A stretch of DNA of 64,000 bases. Source: Thermodesulfobium narugense DSM 14796. Lineage in GTDB: Bacteria; Thermodesulfobiota; Thermodesulfobiia; Thermodesulfobiales; Thermodesulfobiaceae. The DNA lies in assembly GCF_000212395.1 (NCBI RefSeq), contig NC_015499.1:1499421-1563420 (forward strand). The letters are read 5' to 3'. A model generated the notes under the pieces. The model did not search any database. It worked only from the letters and a program-made list of their open reading frames with translations, and had not been told where the DNA came from. A program made the translations under genes and the position numbers. Shown here one piece after another: positions 36,152 to 46,853 of this stretch (within the stretch, counting starts at the first letter, position 1; every line of letters begins with the position of its first letter).

Positions 36152-36175
36152 AGTCAAACTCCCAAAAATTAGTCT

Positions 36176-36520
36176 TTATATGCTTATGTAAAAATATCCT
36201 GATCTATAAAGCTTTACCAGTTCTATTAGACCAGCATCAATAATATCTAAAAATGGATACTCGTCGGATTTTACTTTTTCAGCATTGGGTAATACTAGCT
36301 TAAATTTTACGCCATAAGTACTTAAATTTTCCATTCTCTTCACAAGGTCTTCTGTAACTATGCGCTTATAGAACAAATCAATCCCCTCAAATGTAAAAAG
36401 AAATATTACCGATATAGATCCTGGACTTACCTTTTGGTAAAGCTTTTCAACCTGATCAATTGCAATCCCCAACCTATATGTATCACAACTTTTTACATGC
36501 AACGCAATCTGATAAAGCAT
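36176..36520 (-). CDS. DsrE-like small protein
   Basis: 114 residues with a DsrE/F-like alpha/beta layout: early YRLGIAIDQVEKLYQK, hydrophobic ISVIFLFTFEGID, and the C-terminal AGLIELVKLYRSGYFYIS that resembles DsrE family ends. No Cys at the usual catalytic place is evident, so sulfur transfer is uncertain. It lies between dgt and the E2-like gene. Confidence 0.55.
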   Translation of the reverse strand: MLYQIALHVKSCDTYRLGIAIDQVEKLYQKVSPGSISVIFLFTFEGIDLFYKRIVTEDLVKRMENLSTYGVKFKLVLPNAEKVKSDEYPFLDIIDAGLIELVKLYRSGYFYISI

Positions 36521-36594
36521 ACTGACCCCCTTTTAGTGAAATTAATTTGAAAAATAACTACAATATAATAATATAAAAATTTTAACACATTTAG

Positions 36595-37632
36595 CTAGAA
36601 ATCCAACTTAAGTGGCCAGCTTGAAGGTAAAAAGTTTTTTTCAAAATATAAGACTATATAAGAATCAGTCATGCCTGAAATATAATCCTTTATAGCAATA
36701 TTTGATTTTTCTGAATCAGAATTATACCACCCATACACCTCAGGCAAATTCAAAATTTTGTCAATATTTGACTTCAAATACTCTATTATAAAGTTAAACA
36801 TTCTAGTAACCTTTTCTTCTTCTCTTCTTAGAATTTCTGCTGAATATACGCTTTGCATCATAAAATCCCTTAAACTCTTAATTACACCAATAAATTTTGC
36901 ATCATCTTTAAATCCTTCTTCTTCGTCAAATCCACTAATAATAAGCCTAATAAGAGTATCTACCCTCTCACTATGAGTCTTGCCAATTTCTTTAACAAAG
37001 GAGGGCAAATCATCGTATTTCAATAAACCTGCTCTTATTGCATCATCGAGGTCATGACATATATAAGAAATTTTGTCACAATATCTCACCAACAAGCCCT
37101 CTTGAGTAATAGGTTTAATTTTATCGTTTATACTATGCCTTAGAATACCGTCTCTTGTCTCTTGAGTAAGGTTTAACCCAAACCCTTTCCCTTCTCTTTT
37201 TTCTAAAATGTCAACAACTCTTAAACTTTGTTCCTCGTGTCTAAATGGAGGCAACAGCCTATTCAATACATCCTCGCCTATATGACCAAATGGAGTATGC
37301 CCCAGATCGTGACCAAGACTTATTGCCTCTACAAGATCTTCATTTAAACCTAAAATTCTTGCACACGTTCTAGAAATCTGAGAAACCTCAAGAACATGAG
37401 TAAGTCTCGTTCTAAAATGATCTCCTTCAGGAGAAATAAAAACTTGAGTTTTATGTTTCAAGCGTCTAAATGCCTTTGAATGAATAATTCTGTCCCTATC
37501 TCTTTGAAATGGATTTCTGTATTCACATTCAGGCTCAGGAGTCTGGCGACCCAAAGTCTTTGAACTAAGAGCCGCCAATTTTGAAAGATATCTTTTTTCT
37601 CTTTCTTCCTGAGTAGTTCTATAAACCAGCAT
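36595..37632 (-). CDS. dgt: Deoxyguanosinetriphosphate triphosphohydrolase-like protein
   Basis: 345 residues of the dGTPase HD family. DRDRIIHSKAFRRLKHKTQVF, then HD-domain ligands around H79, H108-D109 (GHDLGHTPFGHIGED), and ISYICHDLDDAI. It hydrolyses dNTP to nucleoside plus triphosphate and so trims dNTP pools. Start is ATG at 37632; a TTG one codon earlier is possible and no clear ribosome site exists. Confidence 0.93.
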   Translation of the reverse strand: MLVYRTTQEEREKRYLSKLAALSSKTLGRQTPEPECEYRNPFQRDRDRIIHSKAFRRLKHKTQVFISPEGDHFRTRLTHVLEVSQISRTCARILGLNEDLVEAISLGHDLGHTPFGHIGEDVLNRLLPPFRHEEQSLRVVDILEKREGKGFGLNLTQETRDGILRHSINDKIKPITQEGLLVRYCDKISYICHDLDDAIRAGLLKYDDLPSFVKEIGKTHSERVDTLIRLIISGFDEEEGFKDDAKFIGVIKSLRDFMMQSVYSAEILRREEEKVTRMFNFIIEYLKSNIDKILNLPEVYGWYNSDSEKSNIAIKDYISGMTDSYIVLYFEKNFLPSSWPLKLDF

Positions 37633-37657
37633 CAAATTCTAAAAAATTAATTAAATA

Positions 37658-40309
37658 TTATTTATCGGCTTCATACTGCCTTTTTGCAAGAATAGTTGCC
37701 CTTGCAGCAGCAAGCCTAGCAACCGGGACCCTAAAAGGAGAACAGCTAACATAATCAAGGCCTATTTCATAGCAAAAAGCTATTGACTCAGGGTCTCCAC
37801 CATGTTCACCACATATGCCAATTTCAAGTTCCTTGTTTGCCTTTCTTCCCCTTTCGACAGCAATCCTCATCAACTCGCCCACTCCGTCTCTATCAAGAGT
37901 TTGAAATGGGTTTACAGGCAGTATTCCTCTCTCTAAATACACCGGTAAAAACTTGCTTTCTGCATCATCTCGGCTAAAGCCAAAGGTCATCTGAGTAAGG
38001 TCATTTGTACCAAAAGAGAAAAATCTAGCATATTTTGCTATTTCATCAGCTTTTAGCGCCGCCCTTGGAAGTTCTATCATTGTCCCAAATAGATATGGTA
38101 TCTGAATGCCCTGCTCTGAAATAACTTCTTTTGCAACTTCTTCAAGCTTTTCCCTGACAAGTCTTATTTCATTTATATGGCCCACAAGTGGCACCATTAT
38201 TTCTGGAAAGACTTTATCGCCCTCTTTGATTACCATTGCTGCTGCTTCCAGGATAGCCCTAACCTGCATCTCATTTATTTCAGGATAAACAAGACCCAAC
38301 CTACACCCTCTAAAGCCCATCATTGGATTAGATTCCTTTAGAGCCTCTGCTCTTCTAAGAAGTCTTTTCTTTTTCTCTACAAGGTCTTTTTCTCCATTTT
38401 TCTCATGCTGGGCTATCTCTTCTTTCAAGATCTCTCTTTTTGGCAAAAATTCGTGCAAAGGCGGGTCAAGAAGTCTGATTATTACAGGATATCCTTTCAT
38501 TTCTTTAAATATCCCATAAAAATCTTCTCTTTGCATAGGAAGCAATTTTTCAAGTGCAGCCTTTCTTTCTTCTATAGTTTCGGCTACTATCATCTCCTGC
38601 ATAGCAGGAAGCCTATCCTGTGCCATAAACATATGTTCAGTCCTACAAAGGCCTATACCCTTTGCCCCAAATTCATAACTTCTTTTCGCGTCCTCTGGAG
38701 TATCAGCATTAGCCCTAACTTGAATCTTTGCTAATTTATCAGACAAAGACAACAAATTCTTAAGATCTTCACTAAGTTCAGGCATAATAAGTGGAGCAAC
38801 ACCTTTAAAAATATTTCCAGAAGTTCCATCTATAGTTATAACGTCAAATTCCTTTACAGTTTCGCCATTTACAGTAAAGAGCCTTTCTTTTAGATCTATT
38901 TTTATCGATTCAGCGCCTACTACAGCAGGCTTTCCCATTCCTCTAGCTACCACAGCAGCATGGCTTGTCATGCCACCTCTTGCGGTAAGAACACCCTTTG
39001 CAGCAGCCAGACCATGAATGTCATCTGGTACAGTTTCTGGTCTAACTAAAATTACGTCTTCATCGCTCATCTTAGCGGCAAGATCAGCATCAAAGACCAC
39101 TTTACCAGTAGCAGCACCCGGAGATGCTCCTAAGCCCTTTGCTATGCTCTGAAGCTTTGAGGAAACATCAATTCTTGGATGAAGTAAAAAGTCCACCTGT
39201 GAAGGTTCAACTCTTAGAATTGCTTCTTCTTCGTTAATTAACCCTTCATTCAAAAAATCCATAGCTAGTTTTACGGCTGCACCAGGTGTTCTTTTGCCAG
39301 TTCTAACTTGAAGCATATAAAGTTTGCCTTTTTCTATGGTAAACTCTATATCCTGCATATCTTTATAGTGTTCTTCAAGGACCTTACAAAACTTTAGAAG
39401 TTCATCATAAACGCTTGGCATTTCCTTTTTTAACTCAATTATTGGCTTTGGCGTTCTTATGCCAGCAACCACGTCTTCACCCTGGGCGTTTACTAAATAC
39501 TCACCAAATACACCCTTGTCGCCTTTCTTTGGATCTCTTGTAAATGCCACACCGGTAGCGCTATCATTACCCATATTTCCAAAGACCATAGTAACAACGT
39601 TTACAGCTGTACCAAGATCATTTGGAATATTGTTAATTTTTCTGTAAGTAATTGCACGAGGAGCATTCCATGATTTAAAAACAGCCTCTATAGCCATTTT
39701 CAATTGAACAAATGGATCCTGTGGAAATTCTTTATTAAACCTCTTGTATATATCGAAGTATCTTTTTATAAGTTCCTTAAGGTCTTCAGCACTTAATTCC
39801 ACATCATATTTAATGCCTTTTTTGGCTTTCATATTCTCAAGTTCATTTTCAAACGGCTGCAAACCCATATCAAGAACAATATCACCAAACATCTGAACAA
39901 GTCTTCTATAAGAATCATAAGCAAGTCTTGGATTAGAAGATTCCTTACTAAACAATTCTACTGTTTCATCGTTTAATCCTATGTTTAAAACAGTATCCAT
40001 CATTCCCGGCATTGAGAACTTTGCACCAGACCTAACCGAAAAAAGAAGGGGCAACCCAGACTTTGCAGCAAACTTTTTCCCAGTTTTTTCTTCAACAATC
40101 TTGATATTTTCCAAAACCATCGGCCAAAGCTCTTCGATGATTTTTTCCCCTTTTTCCATATAGAGATTACAAACTTCAGTTGTAATAGTAAATCCGGGGG
40201 GCACAGGCAAACCGATGTTTGTCATCTCTGCAAGTCCAGCACCCTTACCACCCAGCAAGTCTCTCATGGAAGCGTTGCCTTCTTCAAATAAATATACCCA
40301 TTTCCCCAT
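37658..40309 (-). CDS. ppdK: Pyruvate phosphate dikinase
   Basis: 883 residues from ATG at 40309, seven bases after GGAGG. The N-terminal ATP-grasp domain begins LLGGKGAGLAEMTNIGLPVPPGF; the swivelling domain has GGMTSHAAVVARGMGKPAVVG with the phosphorylated His; the C-terminal PEP domain includes GICGEHGGDPES with catalytic Cys. It interconverts pyruvate + ATP + Pi and PEP + AMP + PPi, key to gluconeogenesis or PPi-linked glycolysis in anaerobes. The gene for its regulator is just upstream. Confidence 0.97.
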   Translation of the reverse strand: MGKWVYLFEEGNASMRDLLGGKGAGLAEMTNIGLPVPPGFTITTEVCNLYMEKGEKIIEELWPMVLENIKIVEEKTGKKFAAKSGLPLLFSVRSGAKFSMPGMMDTVLNIGLNDETVELFSKESSNPRLAYDSYRRLVQMFGDIVLDMGLQPFENELENMKAKKGIKYDVELSAEDLKELIKRYFDIYKRFNKEFPQDPFVQLKMAIEAVFKSWNAPRAITYRKINNIPNDLGTAVNVVTMVFGNMGNDSATGVAFTRDPKKGDKGVFGEYLVNAQGEDVVAGIRTPKPIIELKKEMPSVYDELLKFCKVLEEHYKDMQDIEFTIEKGKLYMLQVRTGKRTPGAAVKLAMDFLNEGLINEEEAILRVEPSQVDFLLHPRIDVSSKLQSIAKGLGASPGAATGKVVFDADLAAKMSDEDVILVRPETVPDDIHGLAAAKGVLTARGGMTSHAAVVARGMGKPAVVGAESIKIDLKERLFTVNGETVKEFDVITIDGTSGNIFKGVAPLIMPELSEDLKNLLSLSDKLAKIQVRANADTPEDAKRSYEFGAKGIGLCRTEHMFMAQDRLPAMQEMIVAETIEERKAALEKLLPMQREDFYGIFKEMKGYPVIIRLLDPPLHEFLPKREILKEEIAQHEKNGEKDLVEKKKRLLRRAEALKESNPMMGFRGCRLGLVYPEINEMQVRAILEAAAMVIKEGDKVFPEIMVPLVGHINEIRLVREKLEEVAKEVISEQGIQIPYLFGTMIELPRAALKADEIAKYARFFSFGTNDLTQMTFGFSRDDAESKFLPVYLERGILPVNPFQTLDRDGVGELMRIAVERGRKANKELEIGICGEHGGDPESIAFCYEIGLDYVSCSPFRVPVARLAAARATILAKRQYEADK

Positions 40310-40397
40310 GCTCACTCCTCCTAAAATAGAATTTAAACCCTTTTTGTACTTTGAATTACTAAATTAGATTTTAGCACAAAGAGAAAGTATAAACCTT

Positions 40398-41210
40398 CTA
40401 AGAGATCCTATTGTTGCTTAAAATATTAAGTATCTCTGTGGCAGTTTCTTCTACCGCCTTATTTGTAGCATCCACAATTTTGCAACCAATCCTTTTCATA
40501 ATATTTTTAGCAAAAGCAAGCTCTTCTTCTACAAATCGTATGTCCATGTATGCTTTCATACCAGTAATGCCCATTTTTTCCAATCTCTTTGCCCTTATTG
40601 CTGCAAGAGCATTTGGCTCAATAGTCAAACCAATTATTTTTTCCTTTGGCAACTCAAACAAAATACTAGGCGGTTCTATCCCTAATACCAAAGGAATATT
40701 GGCAACCTTGTATCCTTGATGTGCCATATACATTGAAAGTGGAGTTTTAGAAGTTCGAGATACGCCAATTAATATTAAATCAGCTTTTAACAAATCGCCT
40801 ACATTTGCCCTTCCATCATCACATCTCACAGCAAACTCTATTGCCTCTACTCGGCTAAAGTACATAGTATCGAGTTTGTGTAAAATTCCTGGTTTTTCAA
40901 TTGGGCTTTGTCTTGTAAACGTTTTTATTGCATCAATTGTTTGACCTAAAACGTCTACAGCCTTTATAGATCTTTTTTCTACTTCATCCTTCAAAAGTGA
41001 TCTTAGTTGACTGGTAACAATCGTGTAGAGTATCAATGTGTCTTCTGGGTTAATGTTTTCTAGAATTTCAATAAGTTTTTTATCATCAGTTACATAAGGA
41101 ATTCTTTTAATTCGAAAATCCACAGCATTATCAGGAAAAAGGCTTGTTGCAGCCACAGCTACAGCCTGCGCAGTGTGACCAGTTGAATCAGATAATATTA
41201 GAATATTCAT
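40398..41210 (-). CDS. ppsR: PPDK regulatory kinase/phosphorylase (PpsR family)
   Basis: 270 residues of the DUF299 family. NILILSDSTGHTAQAVA at the start and the P-loop-like GVSRTSKT at 149-156 identify a bifunctional ADP-dependent kinase and Pi-dependent pyrophosphorylase acting on the active-site Thr of PPDK or PEP synthase. Adjacency to ppdK makes PPDK the target. Confidence 0.95.
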   Translation of the reverse strand: MNILILSDSTGHTAQAVAVAATSLFPDNAVDFRIKRIPYVTDDKKLIEILENINPEDTLILYTIVTSQLRSLLKDEVEKRSIKAVDVLGQTIDAIKTFTRQSPIEKPGILHKLDTMYFSRVEAIEFAVRCDDGRANVGDLLKADLILIGVSRTSKTPLSMYMAHQGYKVANIPLVLGIEPPSILFELPKEKIIGLTIEPNALAAIRAKRLEKMGITGMKAYMDIRFVEEELAFAKNIMKRIGCKIVDATNKAVEETATEILNILSNNRIS

Positions 41211-41235
41211 ATTGACTCCTTAATAAGGAAAGTTA

Positions 41236-43311
41236 TTATTGATTTCTTACAATCTTTTTCCAATTCCACAGCCTAAAAAATGGCAATGATATCAAGTTTA
41301 ATAATGCCTTTCTGTTGTCTCTAATTTTCTTATCCTCCACGTTAACGAGCACATTCTCAAAAAATGTGTGAATTGGTCCAGACAGGTTAATAATTATATT
41401 TAGAATCTCATCGTATTTTTTATTTATTATTGCATCTTCCAATTTATCTTTATTGTTAATAAATTTTTCGTAAAGCTCCCTTTCGTCTCTTTCAACTAAT
41501 AAAGATGAGTCAAAAGCTACCAACTCTTCTTTGTCAGAAATAATTCTTCCAAGTCGGATAATGGTACTTACAATATCAAAGAAATCCTTTCTCTTAGACC
41601 ATTCAGTAAGAACGTCCAATCTTCTTTTGGCTTTTACAGGTGAAGAAGTAATGTCTAATACAGCGTCAACCAAATCATATCTATAACCCATATCAATAAA
41701 TAATGATGACATCCTAGTTTTCATAAAACTAATTAACTGGCTAATATCTCTTGAAGGGAGTGTGGTTATATATGAAATAGAATTCAGAGCAAAGTTAAAT
41801 ATTTCTTCAAGTTCATTTTCATAACCGATGTCCATCAATATTCTCAATACTCCTGCACTTGCCCTTCTTTGACCATAGGGGTCACCTGCACCTGATGGAG
41901 TTAAGTTGTTTAAAAAGGACATAAATAGGTGATCGCATTTGTCAGAAAAAGAGAATAACTTTCCTAATAAGGTAGTAGGAAGAGGAGACTTCATGCTTAT
42001 TGGGAGATAATGCTCTTCTATTGCACGGGCAATTTCAGGATCGATTCCTTCTTTTTCAGCGTAAATTCTTCCCATTATACCCTGCAATTCTGGAAATTCA
42101 AAAACCATCTGAGTAACTAAATCGCACTTTAAAAGCGTCGAAGAATTTTTTATTAGCTCTTCGTCAAGATTTATGTCAAAAAACCTATTAAATGCAAGAG
42201 ATAATTCTCTAATCCTAAAGGTTTTGTCAAGATAGTTCCCCAATCCCTCAAGATAAGAAACGCTAACGAGATCGTCTAATCTATCCCTTAACTTTTTTGT
42301 TAAATCCTTTTTCATAAAAAACATTGCATCAGACAATCTTGCTTTCAAAACCTTTTCGTTCCCCGCTCTAACTATCTTCGTATCCTTGTTTACACCGTTT
42401 ATTATTCCTACAAAATTTGGCATTATCTGGTTATTATTATCTACTACAGCAAAATATCTTTGATGCCTTGCCATGACAGTTATGAGAACTTCTCTGGGAA
42501 GATTCAAAAATTCAGAATTAAATGATCCTAAAAATGCTTTTGGACTCTCAACCAAAAACAACACTTCTCTTAAAAGATTCTCATCACAAACAATTTTTTG
42601 GCTCTTATTCAAAACTTTATTAATTTCAAAATCTATCATCTTTGCTCTTTCATTATGATCGACGATAATATTTTTTTCTTTCATAATATTAAAATAATCT
42701 TCGATTGAATTTACTTCATGCTGCTCGTTTGGAGCAAACCTTTCAAGAAAAGTAAATTTATCCGATTCCAATCTTCCAAGATGGACTTTTACATGTCCAG
42801 AGTCAGAAATAGATAAAATCCATCTTATTGGCCTTACAAACCTAATTCCAGCCCCCCATCTCATGCTCTTTGGCATCTTCAACTCTGAAACTATTTTGGG
42901 CAAAATATTTGGGATGATATCTGAAATCTTCAAGCCTTTATCCGTTTTATAAAATACTACATACTCTCCACTTTCGCTCTTATCAATCATTACATCATCA
43001 ACAGAAATATTAAATTTTTCAACAAATTTAAACAACGCAGGCATAGGCTTCATATTGGAATCGTAAGCAAATCTTACAGGAGGTCCTTTTATTTTTTGTT
43101 TTGTTTCCGGAGTAAAATCGGGCAAACTAGAAAATAAGACAATTCTTCTCGGAGTGGCATAACATTCTGTGCTTTGTTTTATCATTTCTAAATCTTTACC
43201 ATCAAATATCTCTGAAAATTTGCTTAAAAATATTTCTTTAAAGTCTACACAAACGCTTGAAGCAAAGTTAAACGGCATCTCTTCACAGCCTATTTCCAAC
43301 AAGTATTTCAT
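41236..43311 (-). CDS. glyS: Glycyl-tRNA synthetase beta subunit
   Basis: 691 residues, the usual length. YLLEIGCEEMPF at the N-terminus, MRWGAGIRFVRPIRWIL, VMARHQRYFAV and GDPYGQRRASAGVLRIL are hallmark segments; the anticodon-binding part is at the C-terminus. It forms the alpha2beta2 bacterial enzyme with GlyQ encoded just upstream. Confidence 0.97.
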   Translation of the reverse strand: MKYLLEIGCEEMPFNFASSVCVDFKEIFLSKFSEIFDGKDLEMIKQSTECYATPRRIVLFSSLPDFTPETKQKIKGPPVRFAYDSNMKPMPALFKFVEKFNISVDDVMIDKSESGEYVVFYKTDKGLKISDIIPNILPKIVSELKMPKSMRWGAGIRFVRPIRWILSISDSGHVKVHLGRLESDKFTFLERFAPNEQHEVNSIEDYFNIMKEKNIIVDHNERAKMIDFEINKVLNKSQKIVCDENLLREVLFLVESPKAFLGSFNSEFLNLPREVLITVMARHQRYFAVVDNNNQIMPNFVGIINGVNKDTKIVRAGNEKVLKARLSDAMFFMKKDLTKKLRDRLDDLVSVSYLEGLGNYLDKTFRIRELSLAFNRFFDINLDEELIKNSSTLLKCDLVTQMVFEFPELQGIMGRIYAEKEGIDPEIARAIEEHYLPISMKSPLPTTLLGKLFSFSDKCDHLFMSFLNNLTPSGAGDPYGQRRASAGVLRILMDIGYENELEEIFNFALNSISYITTLPSRDISQLISFMKTRMSSLFIDMGYRYDLVDAVLDITSSPVKAKRRLDVLTEWSKRKDFFDIVSTIIRLGRIISDKEELVAFDSSLLVERDERELYEKFINNKDKLEDAIINKKYDEILNIIINLSGPIHTFFENVLVNVEDKKIRDNRKALLNLISLPFFRLWNWKKIVRNQ

Positions 43312-43358
43312 ACCTTTATCTACATTTCCTCTCTTTCTTTAAAATAATAAACTTTAAA

Positions 43359-44249
43359 TTAAACATTTTTACTTTTGTTCTCTTTATTATTTTTCTCAAA
43401 AGCTACAATTTTTTTTGCAACCTCTTTTGCAAGATTTCTAACTCTTGATATATAATGTGTCCTTTCTAAAACTCCAATTGCACCCCTTGCGTCCAAAAGG
43501 TTAAAATTATGCGAGCACTTAAGCACATAATCATAAGCGGGCCTTATTAAGTCTAATTCTATTAATCTTAAAGCCTCTTGTTCATAATCATCAAAGTGCC
43601 TTTTTAGCATCGAAATATCAGCTTCTTCAAAATTAAACTTTGACCACTCTACTTCACCGTTAAAATGAACATCTCGATAGGTTACTTTATCGTTAATCTT
43701 TATGTCAAAAACATTGTCTACATCCTGTAGATAAAGAGCTATTCTTTCTAACCCATAGGTAATCTCAAGAGAAATGGGATCAAGATCTATTCCACCAGCC
43801 TGTTGAAAATAAGTAAACTGGGTTATCTCCATGCCATCCAACCACACTTCCCAACCTATACCCCAAGCACCAAGAGTTGGAGACTCCCAATCATCTTCTA
43901 CAAACCTAATATCGTGTTTTTTTACATCAAGGCCCAATGCTTCAAGACTTCTTATATATATATCTTGAGTAAACGTTGGAGCAGGTTTTAATATAACCTG
44001 AAACTGATAATAGTGCTGAAGTCTGTTAGGATTTTCCCCATATCTACCATCAGTAGGCCTTCTAGATGGCTCAACATAACAGGTATTCCAACTGTCTTTC
44101 CCCAAAACCCTCAAAAAGGTCGAAGGGTTCATCGTGCCAGCTCCCTTTTCCACATCATACGGTTGAAGTAATACACACCCATTTTTTGTCCAAAAATCCT
44201 GAAGTTTTAATATGATCTGTTGAAAATTTAATTTTTTGATTTCAAACAC
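43359..44249 (-). CDS. glyQ: Glycyl-tRNA synthetase alpha subunit
   Basis: 296 residues. [51 protein letters not shown] and [18 protein letters not shown] are diagnostic (only the key words [21 protein letters not shown] and [10 protein letters not shown] matter). The GTG start overlaps the end of the preceding glycosyltransferase gene and lies right against its GGAGG, so the exact start is weak. No T-box leader is possible in this overlap. Confidence 0.96.
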   Translation of the reverse strand: MFEIKKLNFQQIILKLQDFWTKNGCVLLQPYDVEKGAGTMNPSTFLRVLGKDSWNTCYVEPSRRPTDGRYGENPNRLQHYYQFQVILKPAPTFTQDIYIRSLEALGLDVKKHDIRFVEDDWESPTLGAWGIGWEVWLDGMEITQFTYFQQAGGIDLDPISLEITYGLERIALYLQDVDNVFDIKINDKVTYRDVHFNGEVEWSKFNFEEADISMLKRHFDDYEQEALRLIELDLIRPAYDYVLKCSHNFNLLDARGAIGVLERTHYISRVRNLAKEVAKKIVAFEKNNKENKSKNV

Positions 44250-45705
44250 CTCCTAAACGTTTTGGGGAAACCCATATGCTGGGTTTATTGTCAAACAAAA
44301 CTCTTTTAAAAACAAAAAACATTATAAACATCCAGGTCAACATATAACAAGAAAAAAACAAAGAAAGTAAAATTCTTCTTATAAAACTCATATTAAAATA
44401 GTCCTTTAAAAAATACATTGAAACTGGAAATATTAAAGCTGGATAAGACAAAATAATAACTAAAAATACTAAAATATCACCTTTCCCAAAAATCAACAAT
44501 CCCAATTCTTCAAATATAGAGAGTATAGCAAAAAAAGGTATCAAAAATTCTGAAATAAAGAAAAGAAAAAAATCAATGTTAGATTTAGTTGATTCAAAAG
44601 AAATTTCTTTTAAAAAATTACTTGGCCTGTTTAAGATCGCTCTTCTTAAGATAAGCGCTGAATATTTAATATATCTCCTGAGTGAACCCTCAAGCCATCT
44701 AAACCTTTGTCTCCACCAAGACAAGATATCAAAAACAGTTTGTTCATAGACAAAAGGTTCTTCAAGAAACACTATCTTTTTTCCATTAAAGAACAATCTC
44801 GAAGACATTTCTAGATCGTCTGTAATAGACTCTTCATCAAACCCATGAACTTCTTTCAAAACATCTCTTTTAATAATCATTCCTGTACCACGAAGTTCAA
44901 CAGCCCCTCCAAACGCGTTTCTAGATTTTTGCATAAAAGAATCCAGACACAATTCAAGATAGGATAAATAGGAGATAAGATTATAATTTGGATTTGATGA
45001 AACCTTTCTTAATTGAATTGCATCGGGTTTAAACTCGCTTATAAAATTAGAAATTTTAAGCAAGGCATCTTTTTCAGCAAAATATGAATCTGCATCCAGC
45101 ATAATTACATAATCGCCCACACAAAGTTTTATCCCATCGTTCAAACTAGCCGATTTCCCAGGTTTAGAACCAGGAGCTCTATGTAAAATTTTAATTTTCT
45201 TACCAGAATGAGATTCCTTTTTATATGTGAATACAAAATCATCTACTATTTTACCTGTTTTGTCCTCAGATCTATCATCTACTATTACTATTTCAAAATT
45301 CCCTTCCAACTCAGTAATTTTTCTTAGAGTATTTTCGATAACATCTTCTTCGTTGTGAGCACATATTAAAATGCTAAAGTCACAGGGAATGTCATTTCTT
45401 TTTATTTCATTTTGTTTTAAACTGCTAATATTATTATTACTTTTCAATTTCTTAATGAGAAAAAAAAGATAAACAAAAAATATTATTATAGAGAAAACAT
45501 AAAGGACTATTATAATCTTTCTGACATAGAACCATACAAGAAAATAAACAAGAATAAATATCGAAGATAAAATTGATTTGTATTTTGACAGATTAAAAAA
45601 TATAAAAGATACCATGCTTGATCTAAATTCTTCCGATTTCTCCTGTCCAAAATATACAATATTCTTCTTTTCTATTCTCTTTTGGTTAATTTTCACACCT
45701 TCCAA
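44242..45705 (-). CDS. Processive family-2 glycosyltransferase (membrane)
   Basis: 487 residues. Two N-terminal membrane helices (about 40-85), then a GT-A domain: [34 protein letters not shown] (DxD), [10 protein letters not shown] and the processive-enzyme motif [10 protein letters not shown], then three or more C-terminal helices. This resembles synthases of beta-linked polysaccharides such as poly-N-acetylglucosamine or cellulose. It is flanked by a family-4 glycosyltransferase gene, so a surface polysaccharide is likely; the sugar is unknown. Confidence 0.9.
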   Translation of the reverse strand: MEGVKINQKRIEKKNIVYFGQEKSEEFRSSMVSFIFFNLSKYKSILSSIFILVYFLVWFYVRKIIIVLYVFSIIIFFVYLFFLIKKLKSNNNISSLKQNEIKRNDIPCDFSILICAHNEEDVIENTLRKITELEGNFEIVIVDDRSEDKTGKIVDDFVFTYKKESHSGKKIKILHRAPGSKPGKSASLNDGIKLCVGDYVIMLDADSYFAEKDALLKISNFISEFKPDAIQLRKVSSNPNYNLISYLSYLELCLDSFMQKSRNAFGGAVELRGTGMIIKRDVLKEVHGFDEESITDDLEMSSRLFFNGKKIVFLEEPFVYEQTVFDILSWWRQRFRWLEGSLRRYIKYSALILRRAILNRPSNFLKEISFESTKSNIDFFLFFISEFLIPFFAILSIFEELGLLIFGKGDILVFLVIILSYPALIFPVSMYFLKDYFNMSFIRRILLSLFFSCYMLTWMFIMFFVFKRVLFDNKPSIWVSPKRLGGV

Positions 45706-45731
45706 ATATTTGATAAAAAATATTTATTTAT

Positions 45732-46853
45732 TTAAACTTTGTTATTCTTCAAAAAATCCCTTGAATTTATTACATTATAGTAGACATCTTCCAAAATTTG
45801 TATTTGTCTAAATATATTAAAGTCACTTATAATTCTTTCTCTCGCTTTACTCGAAAATTTATTTCTTAGTTCTTTGTTTTGATAACTAATTTTTAAAGCA
45901 TTTGTTAATTCATCTTTTAATCTCATAGGATTAATCAGTATTCCAGAATCATGAAGCGCATCCTTTGTAGCTCCTACATTTGTTGCTATGCACATTAATT
46001 TAAAACTCATTGCCTCCAAAAGAGCAAGAGGAAGCCCTTCTATTGATGATGGCAAAACAAAGACATCGCTAGATCTAAAAATTTCCTGTTTTCTATCCTG
46101 TTTTGCTTCACCAAAAAATATTATGTTCTCGCAATCAAAGTCTTTCTTTAATCTCAAAAGTTCAATTCCGTCACCAACAACTAATAGCTTAACCTTCTCT
46201 GGAAACTCGTTCTCTAAAAAGGCCTCACATAATACTTTTACATTCTTTTCAGGACTTATTCTCCCTAGATAAAGAAAAAGGAAGTCAGCATCTAACTTTT
46301 CCTTAAGATTAGAGTAACCCGGTGAATATTTTATAGGGTCTACTCCGTTTGGTATTATTTGAAGCTTTTCTCTTTTCACCCCTTTTTCTATTAGAAAGTC
46401 GCTTTGCACAGATGAAAGAGTAATAATCTTATCATAATTGTTTAAAAAGGGCGCATAAACGTTGTAAACAACCTGTGAAAAGACCCCCCAAAGAGTTTTG
46501 TTTTTGTCAAAAGGAGGATGAAATGTGGCAATTACAGGAATATCGTCAAATAGATCCGGGATAAAAAAATCTAAGAAGGACAGTGTCAAAGATATATGAA
46601 TACAATCTGGCTTTACAGCTTTTACAATGTCCTTTAATTTTTTTATTGTTGAAGGAGCGATCATAATGTATGGTTGGGTTTTAAATAAATAGGGCAAAAA
46701 GCTCTTGTCTTCTTCGTCTTCACCCTCGTCAAAAAGTAATAAATGGACGTTGTGTCCTCTTTCACTAAGTTTTTCTTTGATTTCCTGTACATAAACTGAA
46801 TTACCATCAACAGGAGAAAGTCTGCCAAGAATTAGTATTTTAAGTTTACTCAA
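45732..46853 (-). CDS. Family-4 glycosyltransferase
   Basis: 373 residues from TTG at 46853, nine bases after GGAGG; the frame extends seven codons upstream inside the MFS gene. GT-B fold: KILILGRLSPVDGNSVYVQ at the start, IPNGVDPIKYSPG, FLYLGRISPEKNVK and the donor-site motif PSSIEGLPLALLEAMSF. It probably adds a nucleotide-activated sugar in the cytoplasm. It overlaps the MFS stop by eight bases. Confidence 0.93.
   Translation of the reverse strand: MSKLKILILGRLSPVDGNSVYVQEIKEKLSERGHNVHLLLFDEGEDEEDKSFLPYLFKTQPYIMIAPSTIKKLKDIVKAVKPDCIHISLTLSFLDFFIPDLFDDIPVIATFHPPFDKNKTLWGVFSQVVYNVYAPFLNNYDKIITLSSVQSDFLIEKGVKREKLQIIPNGVDPIKYSPGYSNLKEKLDADFLFLYLGRISPEKNVKVLCEAFLENEFPEKVKLLVVGDGIELLRLKKDFDCENIIFFGEAKQDRKQEIFRSSDVFVLPSSIEGLPLALLEAMSFKLMCIATNVGATKDALHDSGILINPMRLKDELTNALKISYQNKELRNKFSSKARERIISDFNIFRQIQILEDVYYNVINSRDFLKNNKV

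Noticed and set aside
44242-44330. T-box leader for glyQS
   Set aside because: glyQ overlaps the preceding glycosyltransferase gene, leaving no space for a leader.
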